Below are positions 22,264 to 34,656 of a DNA stretch of 64,000 bases, piece after piece. Positions within the stretch are counted from its first letter, which is position 1. Each line of letters begins with the position of its first letter. The stretch comes from Vitellaria paradoxa (lineage: Eukaryota; Streptophyta; Magnoliopsida; Ericales; Sapotaceae), in NCBI GenBank assembly GCA_019916065.1, contig CM034237.1, positions 22,093,752 to 22,157,751 on the forward strand, in the 5' to 3' direction. The position numbers were made by a program, and so were the translations under genes. The notes beneath the pieces are model-generated. The model was not told where the DNA came from. It worked only from the letters and a program-made list of their open reading frames with translations, and did no database searches.

Positions 22264-23249
22264 GAGTAATAATATTTGGATAATATCATGTTGAATTCTA
22301 GGTTTCAAATGAATTTTAAGAGACCATCAAGTATATATGCCAACTAATTTCAAAAGATCAAGTAAACAATATATATATTATTTTCTTCATTAAATTCAAT
22401 TTTATTATTGTTTTTCAAAATCATATATTTAATTAGGACAAAAACCTGTGGAGGAACTCAATTTATATGTAGACTTCCTCCATCCATCTTCGCAATAGAA
22501 TTTCTTCTCATTAGTTTACATCAGTTGGTTGCGTACACAAAGTTATACACTGATATTCTATAGTTAAAAAAAAAAAGGAGTTTTGGGGATTTTAGTTAAC
22601 TTTAAAATTAACAATAACCTATAATAAATAATAGTTCAAAAAAATTTCACCCTTACTAGTTATAGATTACTAAACAATTAGATACAATCTCAAAGTTTAA
22701 AAAAAATAAAAGAGACTAAACATAAATATTTTTACAAAAAAACCCTCCTTAAATAAGGGAGAAAAAAATCTTGGGTTTTGAAAACTAAAATTTTCACAAT
22801 GAACAAACGGTTACAAGGAGGATCATAATAATATATGCAGTTTATTCTTCCAACCATTGTCATAATAATATATGCAGTTTATTCTTCCAACCCTTGTCGT
22901 ACTTATCACAATAAATGCTTTTTCCAACACATGAAAAAAGAATTTTCACACGCACTTGATAGAGAACAAACTCTTTCGAATAATTCACACGCAAGATTTT
23001 TTTTTTTTTTTGTAGTAAAATTGTCCTAGCTAAGTTGAAAGTGTTCAATTATAAGCTCACAAAAAGTATCTTCTTCTCTCTCTAGACATACTTCAAGATT
23101 CCTAAGAAAAGGTTTCTATTTATAAAATACTCGAGCAATCCAATCTTTATAGAATTGCATAGTTTTCTATTTTCAAAATCTTTTAAGAAACCTTTTATAA
23201 AATATTTTCAACCTTCTTAAAACTTTAGAAAACTTTTCAACATTGTTAA
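22264..23249. other. AT-rich intergenic DNA with a 38-bp tandem duplication
   Basis: No gene. A CATAATAATATATGCAG..TTCTTCCAACC unit is duplicated at about 22823-22897 with one or two differences. The last five bases (23245-23249, GTTAA) are the target duplication of the following solo LTR. Confidence 0.6.
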
Positions 23250-24835
23250 TGTTGGCCCAAGGTTTATAAAGTTAGTTTTATAATTGATTTTGATGATAAC
23301 AAACATTGAATTAAATTTTCACAATTAATTTTCAAATAGACATTGTATGAAATATTACAATTCATTTGATAGATTCAAAATGATAGAGTTGGAAGAGATT
23401 GATATTATTTTTTAGATATTTTCACATAATTTGGATGAAGGAATATAGGAATTTCAAAGTTTGGAGTAATAGAAATCAAAGTAAGATGAATATTTGAACT
23501 AGAAGTTAACTCAGATAAATAGAGAAATCAGACGCGTGTTAATATATAGATGATATCTTAAGATCCAACGGTTCAATTTTCGTGAAATTTTAATAAAGTA
23601 AACTAGACTTCCATATCTAAAACTTTACCGAAGGGAGATTTTTGTGGATCTGAAGTTATGGTGTCCAAACATGAGTTGGAATATTAGTCATTACAGAAAA
23701 GATTTTAATTCTGGATTCTGAAGTCAGTCTTAGTTTTTGAGACATAATTCATACTCTACAGCTTTACAAATTCTGATTTTTGGTGTGTGAAAAGAAGACT
23801 TACAAAGCTACAACTTTTGTAGTTTAAGTTTCTTCTAATTCTAAAATTATCCTGGTGAAACGGAAGCTTAAACGGGAAACACAGATTCAGAATGTCAGAA
23901 AAAGCTATCAGAAGCTGGTCTCGGTTCAGAAGCCATATCTGACTACCTAACCGTTGGATGAAACTCAAAATTTGACATGTGATAGCTGACCTATATATCT
24001 ACAGAGTCTTTACTCTGAGGTAATGTCAGATTTGAACGTTCTGAGGGTGAAAAACGGTCACAAATATATCTCAGAAAATCTGAATCTGAAAGACAGCATT
24101 GGAAGTAATGAAATTCAACTTCTTTCAAGGGCAAAAGTGTCTTTTCACTTTGTAACGGCCATTTGGAGATTTTCATCTATAAATAGAGCCTTAAACTCAG
24201 ATTCAAGGGGATGAACAAGGCAAGAAAGAAGTGCTTACAAAGAGATACAAGAAATTCCATAATTTTGCAAACATAGAGTGATTTCTTCTCACATTTGTGC
24301 TTCATCTTTCATATTCAACTTGTGAGAGTTTCTTTTTGATTTGATTGAGTTTTAAACTCATCATTGTTGTTGTAAGAAAGGGAAATTTAAAGCCCTTTTA
24401 ATTTGTGAGAGTTGGGTGAGCTCTTGTTGGTTTTGGTTCAAGTGTTAGGACCAAAACAAGAGACTTTCTTTGAGAGAGACTTGTGTGAGTGATTTAAGGA
24501 TAAAATCACTTGGGAAAGGTTTCTAGCACATTGGGAAGCTAGTGTGTAATAAGCTCTTCAAAGAATAGTGGAGAAATCTCAAGGAAGGCCTTGGGGGAGT
24601 GGACGTAGGCAACATTGAAGCCGAACCACTATAAATCGATTGTGTTTGCTTCTCTTCCCTTCTCTTTATATTTATTGCAAACACTAGCACTCACTCTTCA
24701 TTCACAAATATTGAATAATTTTTTTGGTGCATTTCATATTCATCTTGACATATTTGTTTTAGGGTTGAAATTTTTATTTACAAAATTTTTAAACAACCCT
24801 ATTCACCCCCTCTAGTGTTACTATTTGGGACAACA
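23250..24835 (+). mobile_element. Solo LTR, 1586 bp
   Basis: The sequence begins TGTTGGCCCAAGG and ends TTTGGGACAACA, that is TG...CA with a short TGTTG/CAACA inverted repeat. GTTAA occurs on both sides (23245-23249 and 24836-24840). No second LTR or internal domain is present, so it is a solo LTR left by recombination between two LTRs. A TATA box (TATAAATA, 24178-24185) sits two-thirds along, with transcribed-looking sequence after it, giving plus orientation. The length and the CACCCCCTCTAGTGTTAC ending resemble LTRs of copia elements such as SIRE/Maximus, but that assignment is inference. Confidence 0.85.
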
Positions 24836-24840
24836 GTTAA

Positions 24841-25521
24841 ACATTGGAAAATTTTCTTAAAATAATTCAAGTCTCTTTAAATATTAGGATGCCTTCCAAA
24901 AAAAAATTCAAACCTATATACTTCAACACTTTAACCAAATGCCAAACAATATAAATTGAAATAATATTTGGTTCACTAATTTGTGACTTACAAATATAAA
25001 CCTAAAACTTTGTAAAGTAAAATGTTTTGTCAAGAAATAAAATCTAATTTCAACCAGCGATAAGTATCAATAGATAAAAATTATAATATATGAAGCTACT
25101 CTACTCATCACGGCGATTCAGTCGCAAGATCATGCCATTTCCCGCGCAATGGCATAAGCCGTGGCTGAATCAAAAATCTCATGCGGGAAAGACCAAAATA
25201 TGGGGGTGTTTGGAGTCTCAAAAAAATAAAAAAAAATTAATGAATGGGATTGATATGATGTAAAAATGATAAGTGACAAAATATAATTGAAAGAATTTAA
25301 AAATTTTTGAAGTATTTTGAAGTTTTTTGAATTTTTTTTGCTCCAAATGAGCCCTATATGTTGATCAAATTAACAATAACTAGATATATATATTTAAAGT
25401 ATATTAGTTAAATTGAATTTTTATTTTTTTTGGGTAAGAGACGTACCCATATTTAACTTTTTTTTTTTTTAAATAATAATTCTGATGGCTGTCGAGCGGG
25501 AATGACGTCGACTCTGTCTAC
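24841..25521. other. Spacer between solo LTR and DUF26 gene
   Basis: It contains a MITE (25202-25355) and otherwise AT-rich DNA. A kinase domain would be expected here on the minus strand if the adjacent DUF26 gene were a full receptor kinase; none is visible in any frame. Confidence 0.6.
25202..25355. mobile_element. MITE-like element
   Basis: The left end GGGGTGTTTGGAG and the reverse-complemented right end AGGGCTCATTTGGAG, each followed by A-runs, form inverted repeats around a 125-bp AT-rich core. ATATG flanks both sides (possible short target duplication). The core resembles the other small elements of the window in inverse orientation. Confidence 0.55.
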
Positions 25522-26307
25522 CTAGTTCCTGGTAGTAAGATATTCTGTACCTGGAGGAGCAAACGGTGGAGTAGCATCAGCCGGAGTCTCATTGAAGAAA
25601 CGGTCGGTGTCATAGCGAAAGGTACAGCTGGGTGTACCAGCCGAAACTGCAGTCTTCTCACTTGGAACATATGGAGAAATCCCAGTTAAGCAGTCACTGC
25701 ATTGCTGCTCAGGTAAATCGGGCGTGCACTGCACAAGCGCATATATATTTTCAAGGCCCAGAGCAGTTGTGTTCCCAGTCGCGAACTTGCGTTGAGAACC
25801 ACCTCCTGCAGCTTCCGCTCTCAGGCTCTCAAACAAGCTATTGAGTTTCTCATTGTGCTCATCCACATTCGAGGCATTAACGATGCGGTAAATGTAAAAA
25901 TTTGGCTCGTTTGAAGCCGTGCCAATGATGGAGTCGTTGGAGTATCGCAACATGCAATAATCGTGCCATACTATTGCCTCCTTGTCGCTCGGACAAAATT
26001 CTGTGAGCTTCCTAGTAGAATTATCGATGCAACTGCGACAAGTTTGGAGTTCAACGTCTCCTCTACAAAGCACGATCGCGTTAACTTTGTCGGAGTTTTG
26101 GCCGATTGAGGAGTTGTAGAAACCATAGCTATTGGTATTAGAGGAGAGGGAAGAGAGGAGTGTGTTCAGATTCTCGTGGTATGCGCTGTTTGTTGTGAAA
26201 TTGCCACTGTCTATGCAGGCATGGTATATGAATCTAGGTTGCGCAATTGAAAGACCAACAAGGGTTGTGAGGATGTGAGAGAGGAAGAGCTTTTTTGGAG
26301 CACCCAT
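25522..26307 (-). CDS. Cysteine-rich DUF26 (Gnk2-homology) protein; likely kinase-less receptor-kinase remnant
   Basis: The product has a signal peptide and two DUF26 (stress-antifung, Gnk2-homology) domains, as in the ectodomains of cysteine-rich receptor-like kinases and in secreted CRRSP proteins. These are apoplastic domains tied to defence and redox responses. From the Met at 26307 it is 261 residues: a signal peptide to about residue 23 (GAPKKLFLSHILTTLVGLS), domain 1 with C81-X8-C90-X2-C93, domain 2 with C194-X8-C203-X2-C206, and several N-X-S/T sites. The frame extends upstream to an ATG at 26418, but the Met at 26307 puts the hydrophobic segment at the N-terminus, so I prefer it. After PPFAPPG the sequence CCAG/GTACAG (25550/25551) looks like the splice donor that ends exon 1 in receptor kinases. 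No transmembrane or kinase exon follows. It is either a truncated kinase gene or a secreted form. Confidence 0.8.
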   Translation of the reverse strand: MGAPKKLFLSHILTTLVGLSIAQPRFIYHACIDSGNFTTNSAYHENLNTLLSSLSSNTNSYGFYNSSIGQNSDKVNAIVLCRGDVELQTCRSCIDNSTRKLTEFCPSDKEAIVWHDYCMLRYSNDSIIGTASNEPNFYIYRIVNASNVDEHNEKLNSLFESLRAEAAGGGSQRKFATGNTTALGLENIYALVQCTPDLPEQQCSDCLTGISPYVPSEKTAVSAGTPSCTFRYDTDRFFNETPADATPPFAPPGTEYLTTRN

Positions 26308-28411
26308 GTTGATTACTTGATATGGTGCATACGATACAGGGCTTCCAATGGTTATATTAATAACTATGGATAGGTTACCGAGATGAATTGATTCTTTTAA
26401 TCTATTCGAAGAAGCCAATGATGGTGATAATTAATAATTAATTTAATTTAATTAACATTTTTTCCACGTGGGGCAACTCTATTTTATTCATTGCTAAGGT
26501 AACAAGACAAACCAAAGCCATATCTTAAAGTAGACTTGGAGTCCATTTTTAACGTAAACTACGCGCCATTTTTTTATTTTTTTCTCCCCAGTAAATTAAC
26601 TTTTAGTCGTCAAAATTGACGACAGACCGATAAGTTTTTTCCACAAGGGTCTTGCCAGACTCTCCGATGAGCTTTATAGAGAAGGGAGCTCTCAGCGTAG
26701 AACCCGGGATGAGTTTATTAATTTATTAATTTATTTCTTTTGATTAATCTAGTAATTAAGTTAAATTATTTATATTATTTATTAAAAATAATTTTATTTT
26801 TATAAAATATTTAAGTAAAACAATTTATAAACTTATTCTTTCCAAATAGATATTTATATTAAAAGTACTCTTAGACTTTATTTTTTTAATATGCAGTTTT
26901 TTTGGGGAGGGGGGAAGGGGGATTCGAATCTCGCTGTCAATTAATTCAAATCAAATTTAACTATCATCCATCCGATTCATGTTTAATGATCCAAGGGCTG
27001 AGAGTTACACTGGTTAAAAGCCAATGCATTGTTGCACCGGATGCCTCCAAATCCTGAAATATCAACAGTTGTTAAGAAAATGTTTTTGGTCAGATTATCA
27101 AAAATTCTTTCCTCTCTTCGGTTTAGTGCAGTAAAATAATTTCCTGTCGGACTGCAGAAAAAAATAAGGGTTGAAATTTTTTTTGTACTATAATAACATG
27201 TAAATTTTAATATTTCGTATTAATTACGTTTCAATCAAAATTTTAAATTTTAATTTTATTTTAAAAATTATTTTAATTAAATTAAATTAAAACATTAAAT
27301 TAAATACCAACAACTTTCAACCCTTCATTTTTAACTAAAATTCAACTTCCCAACAACCCTTAAAGTTGAATGTTCTCAAAAGAAAAATTCAGAAATGTCT
27401 AGACTGGAAAGTTGACTAATTCATGCTGCGTGAAGACATTTATGTCATGCTTGTAATATGAATTTGTGAAAATGTAATATGAATTTGTGAAAAGGAAAAG
27501 AAAATATAAACTGACGCAATAAAAAATTAAATTTATAATTTTTTATTAAGTTAAAAAATAAGACTAAAACAAATAACTATTTATCAATAAAATTTAATTT
27601 TTAGTTGGTTAAGTATTAAAAATGACAAAAATTATAAATTTTATTTTTCTTTCATTTGATTTTTCTTTTCTTCCACAAATTCATGTTCTAATCATAGCCT
27701 TAAGGAATTTCTTATTTTATGAAATTTAAAATAAAGAAAGTACGGATTATCTACATTAATGTAGAAGCTATGTATCCGTTTTTTACATCAAAAAGAATTT
27801 TCCCTAGTTTTTGAAGAAAATAAATAATAAAGAAAATTAGTAAATAAATATTTTAATGTGTAAAAGTAAAATAAAATAAATTATAAAATAAGAAACTAAT
27901 ATATTTTAAAATATTTTGAAATTTCCTTTAAATAATCTTTTACAAAGCCTTCAACCGATCCATTTCCATTTTTTATTTAAAATTAACATGAAGAATTACG
28001 CCTGCAATACCATTTAATCAATTGTCGTTCTTATTTATTTATTTTTCGGATGAGAAAAACTCTTTCGATCTTCTATCATCATGATGAGACAGAGATATGC
28101 AATGTGCTGAGAGGACAACGTATAATTGAGGTTGGTTTGGAAAATAACTGAATCAACAAATCATCAACATCACAAATTGTATTAATATCATAAACCATGA
28201 ATCCATTATCCATTATCTTATCTTACTCACACACATATAGGCTAGATACGCTGTAAGACTGTCTCGTGGCCTCTAAGCCCAATCCCAGAACATCATTCTT
28301 GTCTTTTATGGGTTCGTCCTAACAAAAATGATAAACCGATATGTTACCGTTTATAAATTTTGGCTTAAACGACTTAATTAATCAAATCATTGTCACCGTT
28401 TATGCATGTGT
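26308..28411. other. Upstream region of the DUF26 gene and AT-rich intergenic DNA
   Basis: No further gene is seen. 26308-26418 is open on the minus strand and may be 5' leader. A short hairpin (GTCGTCAA, two bases, TTGACGAC) lies at about 26607-26624. A G-rich run followed by GGATTCGAATC sits at about 26905-26930. The last five bases (28407-28411, TGTGT) are the target duplication of the large Athila element. Confidence 0.55.
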
Positions 28412-29878
28412 TGCTTGTGTTTGCTTAATTACCTCACTCTCAAATGTAAATTAAAATGCAAATTCAGATTTCAAAGGTGTTGAGTAAGGAAATCAAGACA
28501 AACTCCTCCAAGTGCAAGGTTTCATTGTAGCACAATTAACTGGTAAGAACCAGGTTATATCCACAGGAATCTAGGGAGCAAAATCATGTTTGAATCAAAT
28601 CGATTAAAGAGGCAAAACATGGCTCATATGAATGGTAAATAGAATTGAAAATCTGGTTTGGAATTTTTGATGGTTTTGGAAATGGGTTTTGAAATGAAAA
28701 CTAAACTTAACTAAAACTTAATATTAAAAAGATGGGCAAGACAATTCCAATGCCTATCCAAATCAATCAAAATACCAAGAGTGAATAGATCATCAATTCT
28801 AGTTGCTATAATGTTTGGAGAAAATTAATTTCAAATGATACAAGCTATGGATCAAACAAGTGATGTGCATAATCTATCATGAAGACTATAGAAGATCTAA
28901 TTCTAGCAACTCCCATACATATTTGCAATAAGAGTTCTGAATTCAGCAACTTCTATGAACTCATTGATAAAATATGTAAATAAGTGTTAATCGGACATTG
29001 AACCATTGATTTCGAGAGTAATTAGATACAACTAAGATTGATAACCAAAGAACTCAAAATTAATCCATGAAGAACGGCATCTTGGAAATCATTGGACAGG
29101 ACATTGTCCTTGCCTTGGCCCAAGAAAAACTAGCCGATCATCTTAAGAAAATGAATAACAGAAATGAAAAACAGAGACATGACCTTCAAAGCTGGAAATG
29201 GAAATTTACTCTTTAATTCAAAATGAAATCTAATTACAGGAATGGAATTGTAAAGTGCTGTAGAACTAAAATCTAATTACAGTAAACTGAAAATTAAAAC
29301 TAGAATTGAAATCAAAATCTGCAGAATCAAAAACCAGAGAAACGAAGAAGAAGAAAAACTGAAAAACTTGAAACCCAAAAAAAAACTCTCTCTCTAAAAC
29401 TCCCTCAAAAATTGTGTGTCCCCCCAAGTATATCTCTCCATGTGTATATCTCTCTGAATGTATGAGTGGGTGTGGATCTTGTGATGCCATCCCTCCACTC
29501 TCTCTTTCCTCCAGATTGCATCCCTTCAAATCTGTAAAATCACGTGGAATCTGTTTTCTGCCAACAGTCCCAGTATTCGAATACTGCTTGGCTGTATTTG
29601 AATATGCATTTCCTCCTTTGCTCAAGATATTCAAATAGGATTATGTGTTGTATCATGAATCCTCTGTGCTTCCATTCTTCATTCCTTCTTCTTTACACTT
29701 TAATGAGCTCAAATCCTCCTTTAATTGTGATGAAATTGCAACACATTCTTTGTATTGAGGAATGAAGATGAAATCTACACAAAACAAGAGTTTTATCTCA
29801 TTTATATGCTATTTAAAAGTGTAATTAAGTGAATAAAAGTGTAGCAAATTAAGTCGTGTAGCAAATTAAGTCCAATCA
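28412..29878 (-). repeat. 3' LTR of the outer element
   Basis: It is 1467 bp and matches 55266-56718 with roughly two dozen substitutions, plus a short duplication near its right end (GTGTAGCAAATTAAG repeated, about 29850-29870). It contains a 16-bp perfect palindrome, CAGTATTCGAATACTG (29571-29586), part of the paired-box motif described in the findings. A minus-strand frame (29266-29634) is open but not recognisable. Confidence 0.9.
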
Positions 29879-31729
29879 CACCCCCCAACTACAACCTTAC
29901 TAGTCCCTAGTAATGCCTAAAAGAGGAAGGCTACTTTAAAAGCAATCAAAATCTTCATGTTTTGAGCTTGCAATCCTTTGAAGATTATCCTAAAAATGGC
30001 ATCTTAAATTCTAAATGAATGATAAATCATAACCACAGAATATTAATCAATATCTCAAGCCAAGAAATTTAAGATAACAATTTAAAATCATGAAATTCTA
30101 TGTGGTATGTGAAACTTGCTAAAACATTTGAACCAAGTATGAAAATTCAGCTCTTAACTTGTTAACTCAACATAGATCTCCAAGATCAAACTCTATCTTG
30201 AACTTTGCACCATACTACTTCCCCAAGCTTCAACTTCAAAATCTCACCTTGAAATTCACTCACAAGAAAATGAAGCACACAAGGTTTCTCTCAAGATGCC
30301 CTTTTTAAAAGAGTAAATGTAAATCAAATTCTAGGAAGGTGCATCTACAAGTCAAAAACGGTAAACAAGAAAGAAAATTGACTTAACATAACTTCATGAA
30401 AGGATGATGTGTAAAGAGTGATTATTTAACTTCACTGAGTCTTTTGACATTCAAAACTCTAAGATTGTTCATCAATTTCCCTGAATCAATTAGGACTTTT
30501 TCTAGGTTGTAATGGAGGTCATTTGGGTAAAGTGAGGTTTTTCCAAAAGAAAGGATTAAGTATTCAAAATAATCTTTTTGGAAAGCACCTAGTAATGATG
30601 TCCTAACCTTCCATACATTTTCAGCATATCCCTTTACTTTTCTACTATGTGAGACCAAAATTGAATTTTTTTTTTTTTTTGGAAATTTATGAAACATGAA
30701 TAATCTTCAATTCTGTTATTCCTTCAGTTTTTCTTTTCAAAAGTTCACTCTTCTTCTTTTCAACTTTCATCCAATACTTTTGCATTCACCATCACATTTC
30801 CCTTTTCTAATTATTCTTTGTTTTATTCTCTTTACCCTCTCTATTCATTTCCTCTATGCAATCCAAAAAGATATAACATAATAGGGATGGCTTGAGAGCA
30901 TTTATTTCAAGGTAAAGGGAATGATGTGGTAAATAAAAAAAAAATATATAAATGCTCACATGAGGCTCAAATTGGATTGCTAAGGTACTGTTAATGAACA
31001 ATGGAAATTCAAAGGCCCAATTAAAGAAAAGATGGCCTAATGTCATTTTCAGGTTTCTTTCCAAACAATTATAAAGCCTAAACATCAAAATTTCAGCTAA
31101 GTTCCTTCATCACTCTTATGAACATCCAAAGCAAAGTAATGTATGTGGAGTTATTGAAAGAAAATGAGGGAAAAAAAATAATAACCCTATAGAGGTTTAA
31201 GAATGAATATAATCCTCTCAAGAAAAAAAACAAGCTAAAAGGCTCAATTCCTCACTTGGGCTCAAGTCTCCACTTTATCCGGGAATTAATACAATACATC
31301 ATTCAATTAAAAAGTTCTTTCATGAGTATATATGTTTAAGTTAACAAATCAAAAGTTAAATTCATTCACAACCAATTCATCAATAAAGCAAACTAAACAT
31401 ATCAACACATTTCAGATTCCAAACTGAAATCTCAAAATTCAGCAATCGGCATCAACTAAAATTCTAAGCTATGACATTTCATCCATTCAGAAACAAAAGA
31501 GCTCATTTCAACCAAACAGATCACAACACAACCCCAATGCTCAAAATGGATTTTTCAACAAAATAGCATTCAAATTCAGAATTTAAAGTCATTCAAGTTC
31601 AAAATAACAAAGTCAGAACAGAAAAAAAATAAAACAAAAGAAATTGTTTTCTGATGACAGAACATGGCTTTAATTTTTCCTAAAAATTCATTAACTGATT
31701 CCAACTTTATGGATCAAAAACAGTAGACT
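29879..31729 (-). other. Non-coding 3' region and polypurine tract of the outer element
   Basis: The sequence next to the LTR reads CACCCCCCAACTAC on the plus strand, which is the polypurine tract GTAGTTGGGGGGTG in the element's sense. The remainder to the extra ORF is AT-rich and has no protein I can recognise. It is similar in layout to 39345-41094 of the inner element, including CTAGTCCCTAGTAATGC right beside the tract. Confidence 0.75.
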
Positions 31730-33019
31730 TCAATGATCTGGAGGTGTCACATAATCTTCAGGTGCAGCTGGAGCATACAAACCCTCCAGCATTTCAATTG
31801 TTTGTTGATGATCAGCATCCTGTTTGTCCTTTAAATTCTTCAGCTCAGCAGCCAACTCTACTTGTAGATTCTTCACCTCCTTCACCAATGCATACAAGCT
31901 TTGAAGAGTCACTGCTTCAGTCCCTGATTTCCCCTCAGATTGCCGTTCTTGCTGTGGTTCTACTGCCACTTTCCTTGCCAATTGCCCTTTACTTCTCTTC
32001 ATTGAAGTTTTAGCAATTCGAGTGGCAGGTTTCACTATCTCCATTCCACTCTTTCCCTTCACTCCATGACCTTGCAGAATTTTAGTTATCAACCACCCGA
32101 AAGGTAAACCAGAATTTACCTCTGGTTTTGCAATTGCTCCAGTGATTGTATTCCAAATGTGCTTTGTCAAGTCAATGGGAATATCCAAAAGAAGCCTTCC
32201 AATCATCTCAGCTTGTGGTAGAGTCACAGATGAGACATAGGCATGTGGTAAAATCTTTGAACAGACCAACATGTGCAGCGCTTTACTCTTATCTGTGAGG
32301 TCCCCCTTTGACAATCTAACTCCTTTCCACTGAGCTTGAGGGTTCCCAGAAAGCAACTTCACCAAATTTTCCTTTTTCAATTGTTCTATCCACCTAGCTT
32401 GCTGTTCCAGATTAATAACTAGAGGGTGTCCAAATGGTAGTCCAGCATATATTGCAATGGACTCGAGTGTCAGCCGTATTTCTTTCTTCCTCATATTGGT
32501 CGTAATTTCAATTTTTCCTTTCTCCCCTTTCACAGCGTTAGAATAAAATTCCTTAACCAGAGGTATTACTGCCTTCTAACTCACAACAACCTAATCATTC
32601 CATCCCCTACTGTTAATCATGTCCACTAGCTCATAAGGGGAAGTAGAATAGTCTTCAAGATTGATACCCCTCTCACACAGGACAGCCCTCTTAGAATACC
32701 ACTTAAGGTATCTATCTTTTGCTACTACTCTAGCAAACCTAGGGTTAGAGTAGGGTGTTGCAGAAGTCCCCTCACCAGGAACCTCTGTTTCTGGAATGCT
32801 AGCCTCAACATTGACATCCACATTGATGTCAACTGAGGCTTGTTCAGGTTCAATGGTTGGTTGACCCTCGGTGGTAGGAAAACGTGTAGGAGATTGGGCT
32901 TTGTCACTTATGTCTACGGGTTCAGAGAAAGAAGATCGAACAGACTTGGCACCTCCCATAGTTTCCCTCAATCGCTGACTCCATCGCCTTGATCCAGGTC
33001 CAGTCATCTTCCTCTTCAT
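31730..33019 (-). pseudogene. Outer element extra ORF (plant transposon protein-like), broken by two stops
   Basis: Two minus-strand frames (33019-32591, 142 residues; 32533-31730, 267 residues) are in the same reading frame, separated by two in-frame stop codons just after GWND. They correspond to the intact 459-residue ORF of the inner element. Shared blocks include YSKRAVL-ERGI-LEDY, LHMLVCS--LPHAY and SGLPFGWLIT, followed by a heptad-like, probably coiled-coil C-terminus. The central part fits the pattern I know as the putative plant transposon protein domain (Pfam Transposase_32). It occupies the place where an env-like gene sits in some Athila elements, but I see no signal peptide or membrane segment. 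Confidence 0.75.
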
Positions 33020-34656
33020 CTTCTTCTCAGGAAAACCCTAGCTTTGTGTTTTTCTTTCGGAAATCCCAAATCCCTATGAGTGCTTTTAATTTGGAATAAT
33101 GAGGAGAACCAGAGAGGTTTATATCACAGGAGGGTGATTCGAATATGGGTTTGACACATCCGAATAAGAAAAACCTTGTTAAGTTACTGACCCATCACTG
33201 CCTATTCGAATACCATCTGGTCCTATTCGAATACAATTTCTCATCCAGAAATCCAGTAGCTGACCAAAGTCTGTGATGAATTCTCAGAGAAATTTAAGCC
33301 ATGTTTCTGCACTTTTTTTTTTTTTAGAAAACTTTGACAAAATTAAATTTGAAAAATCCTATTGAATTGTTAGCCCAAAATTTAATCCAAAAATAAATCA
33401 GCACAACCAATTACATTATGGGCTGTAACAGGTATTTGAATACCTCAACCTATATTCGAATAGGTTGCATCAGAAAATCACAAACAGTAATTCCAGTGTT
33501 CAATTCTGCTAACAATTTCTTAGAAATGCTCAAACTTTATTTTCTCACCTGAGTTAAGTTTATTTACATCTAATAACATCTAAACTCAAAAGAAAAACAA
33601 AAAGCAAATTAAAAAAAAAATCAAAGAAAATTTCTAAAATTTTTGAAAATTTTCAGCAATTTAGCTATATTAAACACACTACTCAAATTTCCATTCAACA
33701 AGTATAACAAAGTGAATCAGCAATTTCATTCAACACATTCCAATCAACACAAATGTATAAGACCAAGAGACAAACTCAAATTATTTCTTCCCCCCCAACT
33801 AGAAACAAGCATTGTCCTCAATGCACAAACAAATCAAACAATTTGGAATAAAGTGCAAAGGGAAAAGAAGTACCTGCTGAGTTTAAGGTTAACATTTTTG
33901 AGTGAAGTGTATCAGCTGAAATTTCAGGGCACCACCAGAACATCTGGTTCCCCCTAACTTGTTCAATGTAAAATTCTTGAATACAATGCAAGTCAATGAA
34001 GACAATGAAAGATGGGTTGCATACAAATAAGATCAGTCTCGCAATTAATATGGTAACAGATTTTCAACATTCAATTCACAATTGAGAACCTGTGCTCAGA
34101 TGGCACATTCGAATGACTTGTGGGAATTCAAATGAATGAAAATCTCACCTGACTCTTACCTGTTATAACACCAGATTTGGAAAACCTTAATGCACAATTC
34201 TAAGTTGATTTGATCCTCAGTAAAACATGCTCAATTGAGATCTCCCTAATCTGCAATTCTGAAACACTTTCCAAAGCACAGCTATCCAATTTGGTTAATG
34301 AATTATACTCCAAAACAGATCATGTAAATGCAAAAGAAAATTTCAGCAATGAAGTTCAATGCAACCCATTTGACTTTCAATTTGTTCTACCATCAGTGGT
34401 GTTGCCACTGCACAGAAACATTCCTGCTGTACTACTTACTGCTCAAACCAGAGAACAATACAACAAGGTCAGAAAATTCCCACTTCTTCCATGGACTGTT
34501 GCCTGCTGAAACCAATTTTGTTAAACTTGCAAAGTGAAAGAAAAAAAATTTTTTTTAAAGAAAAAGAAAGCTTAAAAATAATGCAGAAAAGTAAAAAATT
34601 GAAAACATTAAAAGAATCCTAACTACTATGGTACAAAATCAGAATTCCTTTCTTAA
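33020..34656 (-). other. Spacer between pol and the extra ORF, outer element
   Basis: No coding sequence is credible. It holds two C-rich tracts on the plus strand, followed by AACTAG and AACTTG (about 33790-33800 and 33950-33957), that mimic the polypurine tract, and a block (AAGCATTGTCCTCAATGCAC, about 33809) conserved with 43131 in the inner element. Six exact ATTCGAAT palindromes or close variants lie between 33137 and 34133. Confidence 0.65.

Noticed and set aside
26905..26945. GGGGGATTCGAATC as a tRNA or SINE B-box
   Set aside because: No A-box or stem structure at the right distance; also the only exact ATTCGAAT seen outside the Athila elements, and unpaired.
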